The position numbers and the translations under genes were made by a program. From positions 33,175 to 97,174 of the forward strand of contig NZ_PPPU01000052.1 in NCBI RefSeq assembly GCF_006483455.1: a DNA stretch of 64,000 nucleotides. Direction: 5' to 3'. A model generated the notes under the pieces. That model had not been told where the DNA came from, made no database searches, and worked only from the letters and a program-made list of their open reading frames with translations. Shown here one piece after another: positions 63,977 to 64,000 of this stretch. Source of the stretch: Methylomonas koyamae (GTDB lineage Bacteria; Pseudomonadota; Gammaproteobacteria; Methylococcales; Methylomonadaceae). Every line of letters begins with the position of its first letter. Position 1 is the stretch's first letter.

Positions 63977-64000
63977 GCCGACCTCCTAGAAACGTTCGAA

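Overview
The window is bacterial chromosome, gene-dense and mostly GC-rich. It carries 59 protein genes that I can support. I see no rRNA, tRNA or CRISPR array. The organism is probably a gammaproteobacterium, most likely a Methylomonas-like member of the Methylococcales. This rests on the murG-murC-murB-ddl-ftsQ-ftsA-ftsZ-lpxC order, a DciA-type gene beside lpxC, a PEP-CTERM protein with a VPLPAS motif beside a TIGR04073-like protein, and the style of the dispersed repeats. No methane-oxidation gene is present, so the genus is inference.

Layout. 1-8361: the 3' part of the division and cell-wall (dcw) cluster, tightly coupled, ending in ftsZ and lpxC, with dciA convergent to lpxC. 9056-13157: an AT-rich surface-glycosylation patch (GtrA-like flippase, methyltransferase, GtrB-like polyprenyl glycosyltransferase, large GT-C-type membrane enzyme), followed by an exported pentapeptide-repeat protein and an amino-acid permease. 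15348-17871: a likely mobile or defence patch with an orphan PD-(D/E)XK nuclease, a REP-associated tyrosine transposase between two REP-like hairpins, and a dense cluster of inverted repeats. It is bracketed by an inverted 17-base repeat. 17887-22873: ugd, a beta-hydroxyacid dehydrogenase and speA in one direction, with speE divergent. 23052-26846: an FHA-GGDEF diguanylate cyclase, a TIGR04073-like exported protein, an OmpA-like lipoprotein, a small lipoprotein, a ComFB-family protein and a PEP-CTERM protein.

27094-37088: a MacAB-like efflux system whose two permeases are separated from its ATPase and membrane-fusion protein by an oppositely oriented AraC regulator and EamA transporter, then a DUF3857/transglutaminase protein coupled to a membrane protein. 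37439-41276: an OafA-type acyltransferase with an SGNH domain, and a eukaryote-type NADP isocitrate dehydrogenase. 41519-46673: the most unusual operon, a GMC oxidoreductase with a CxxCxxCxxxC motif, an alpha/beta hydrolase with a cysteine nucleophile, and a large metallophosphoesterase. A MarR-like regulator with a four-cysteine tail follows, then ubiK and a comM/yifB gene.

49106-53405: a periplasmic IorAB-type molybdenum hydroxylase with its likely maturation factors (XdhC and a MocA-like cytidylyltransferase). 53597-60888: housekeeping and stress genes (2-Cys peroxiredoxin, AP2-like protein, nadC, ampD, a dynamin-like GTPase, pyrE, hemW, a glyoxalase). 60960-63976: chemotaxis genes cheW-cheR-cheD-cheB, an operon that probably begins beyond the right edge.

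The best candidates for new biology are the GMC-hydrolase-phosphoesterase operon with its Cys-rich MarR neighbour, the repeat-bounded nuclease/RAYT segment, and the secreted/lipoprotein/ComFB cluster next to a diguanylate cyclase.
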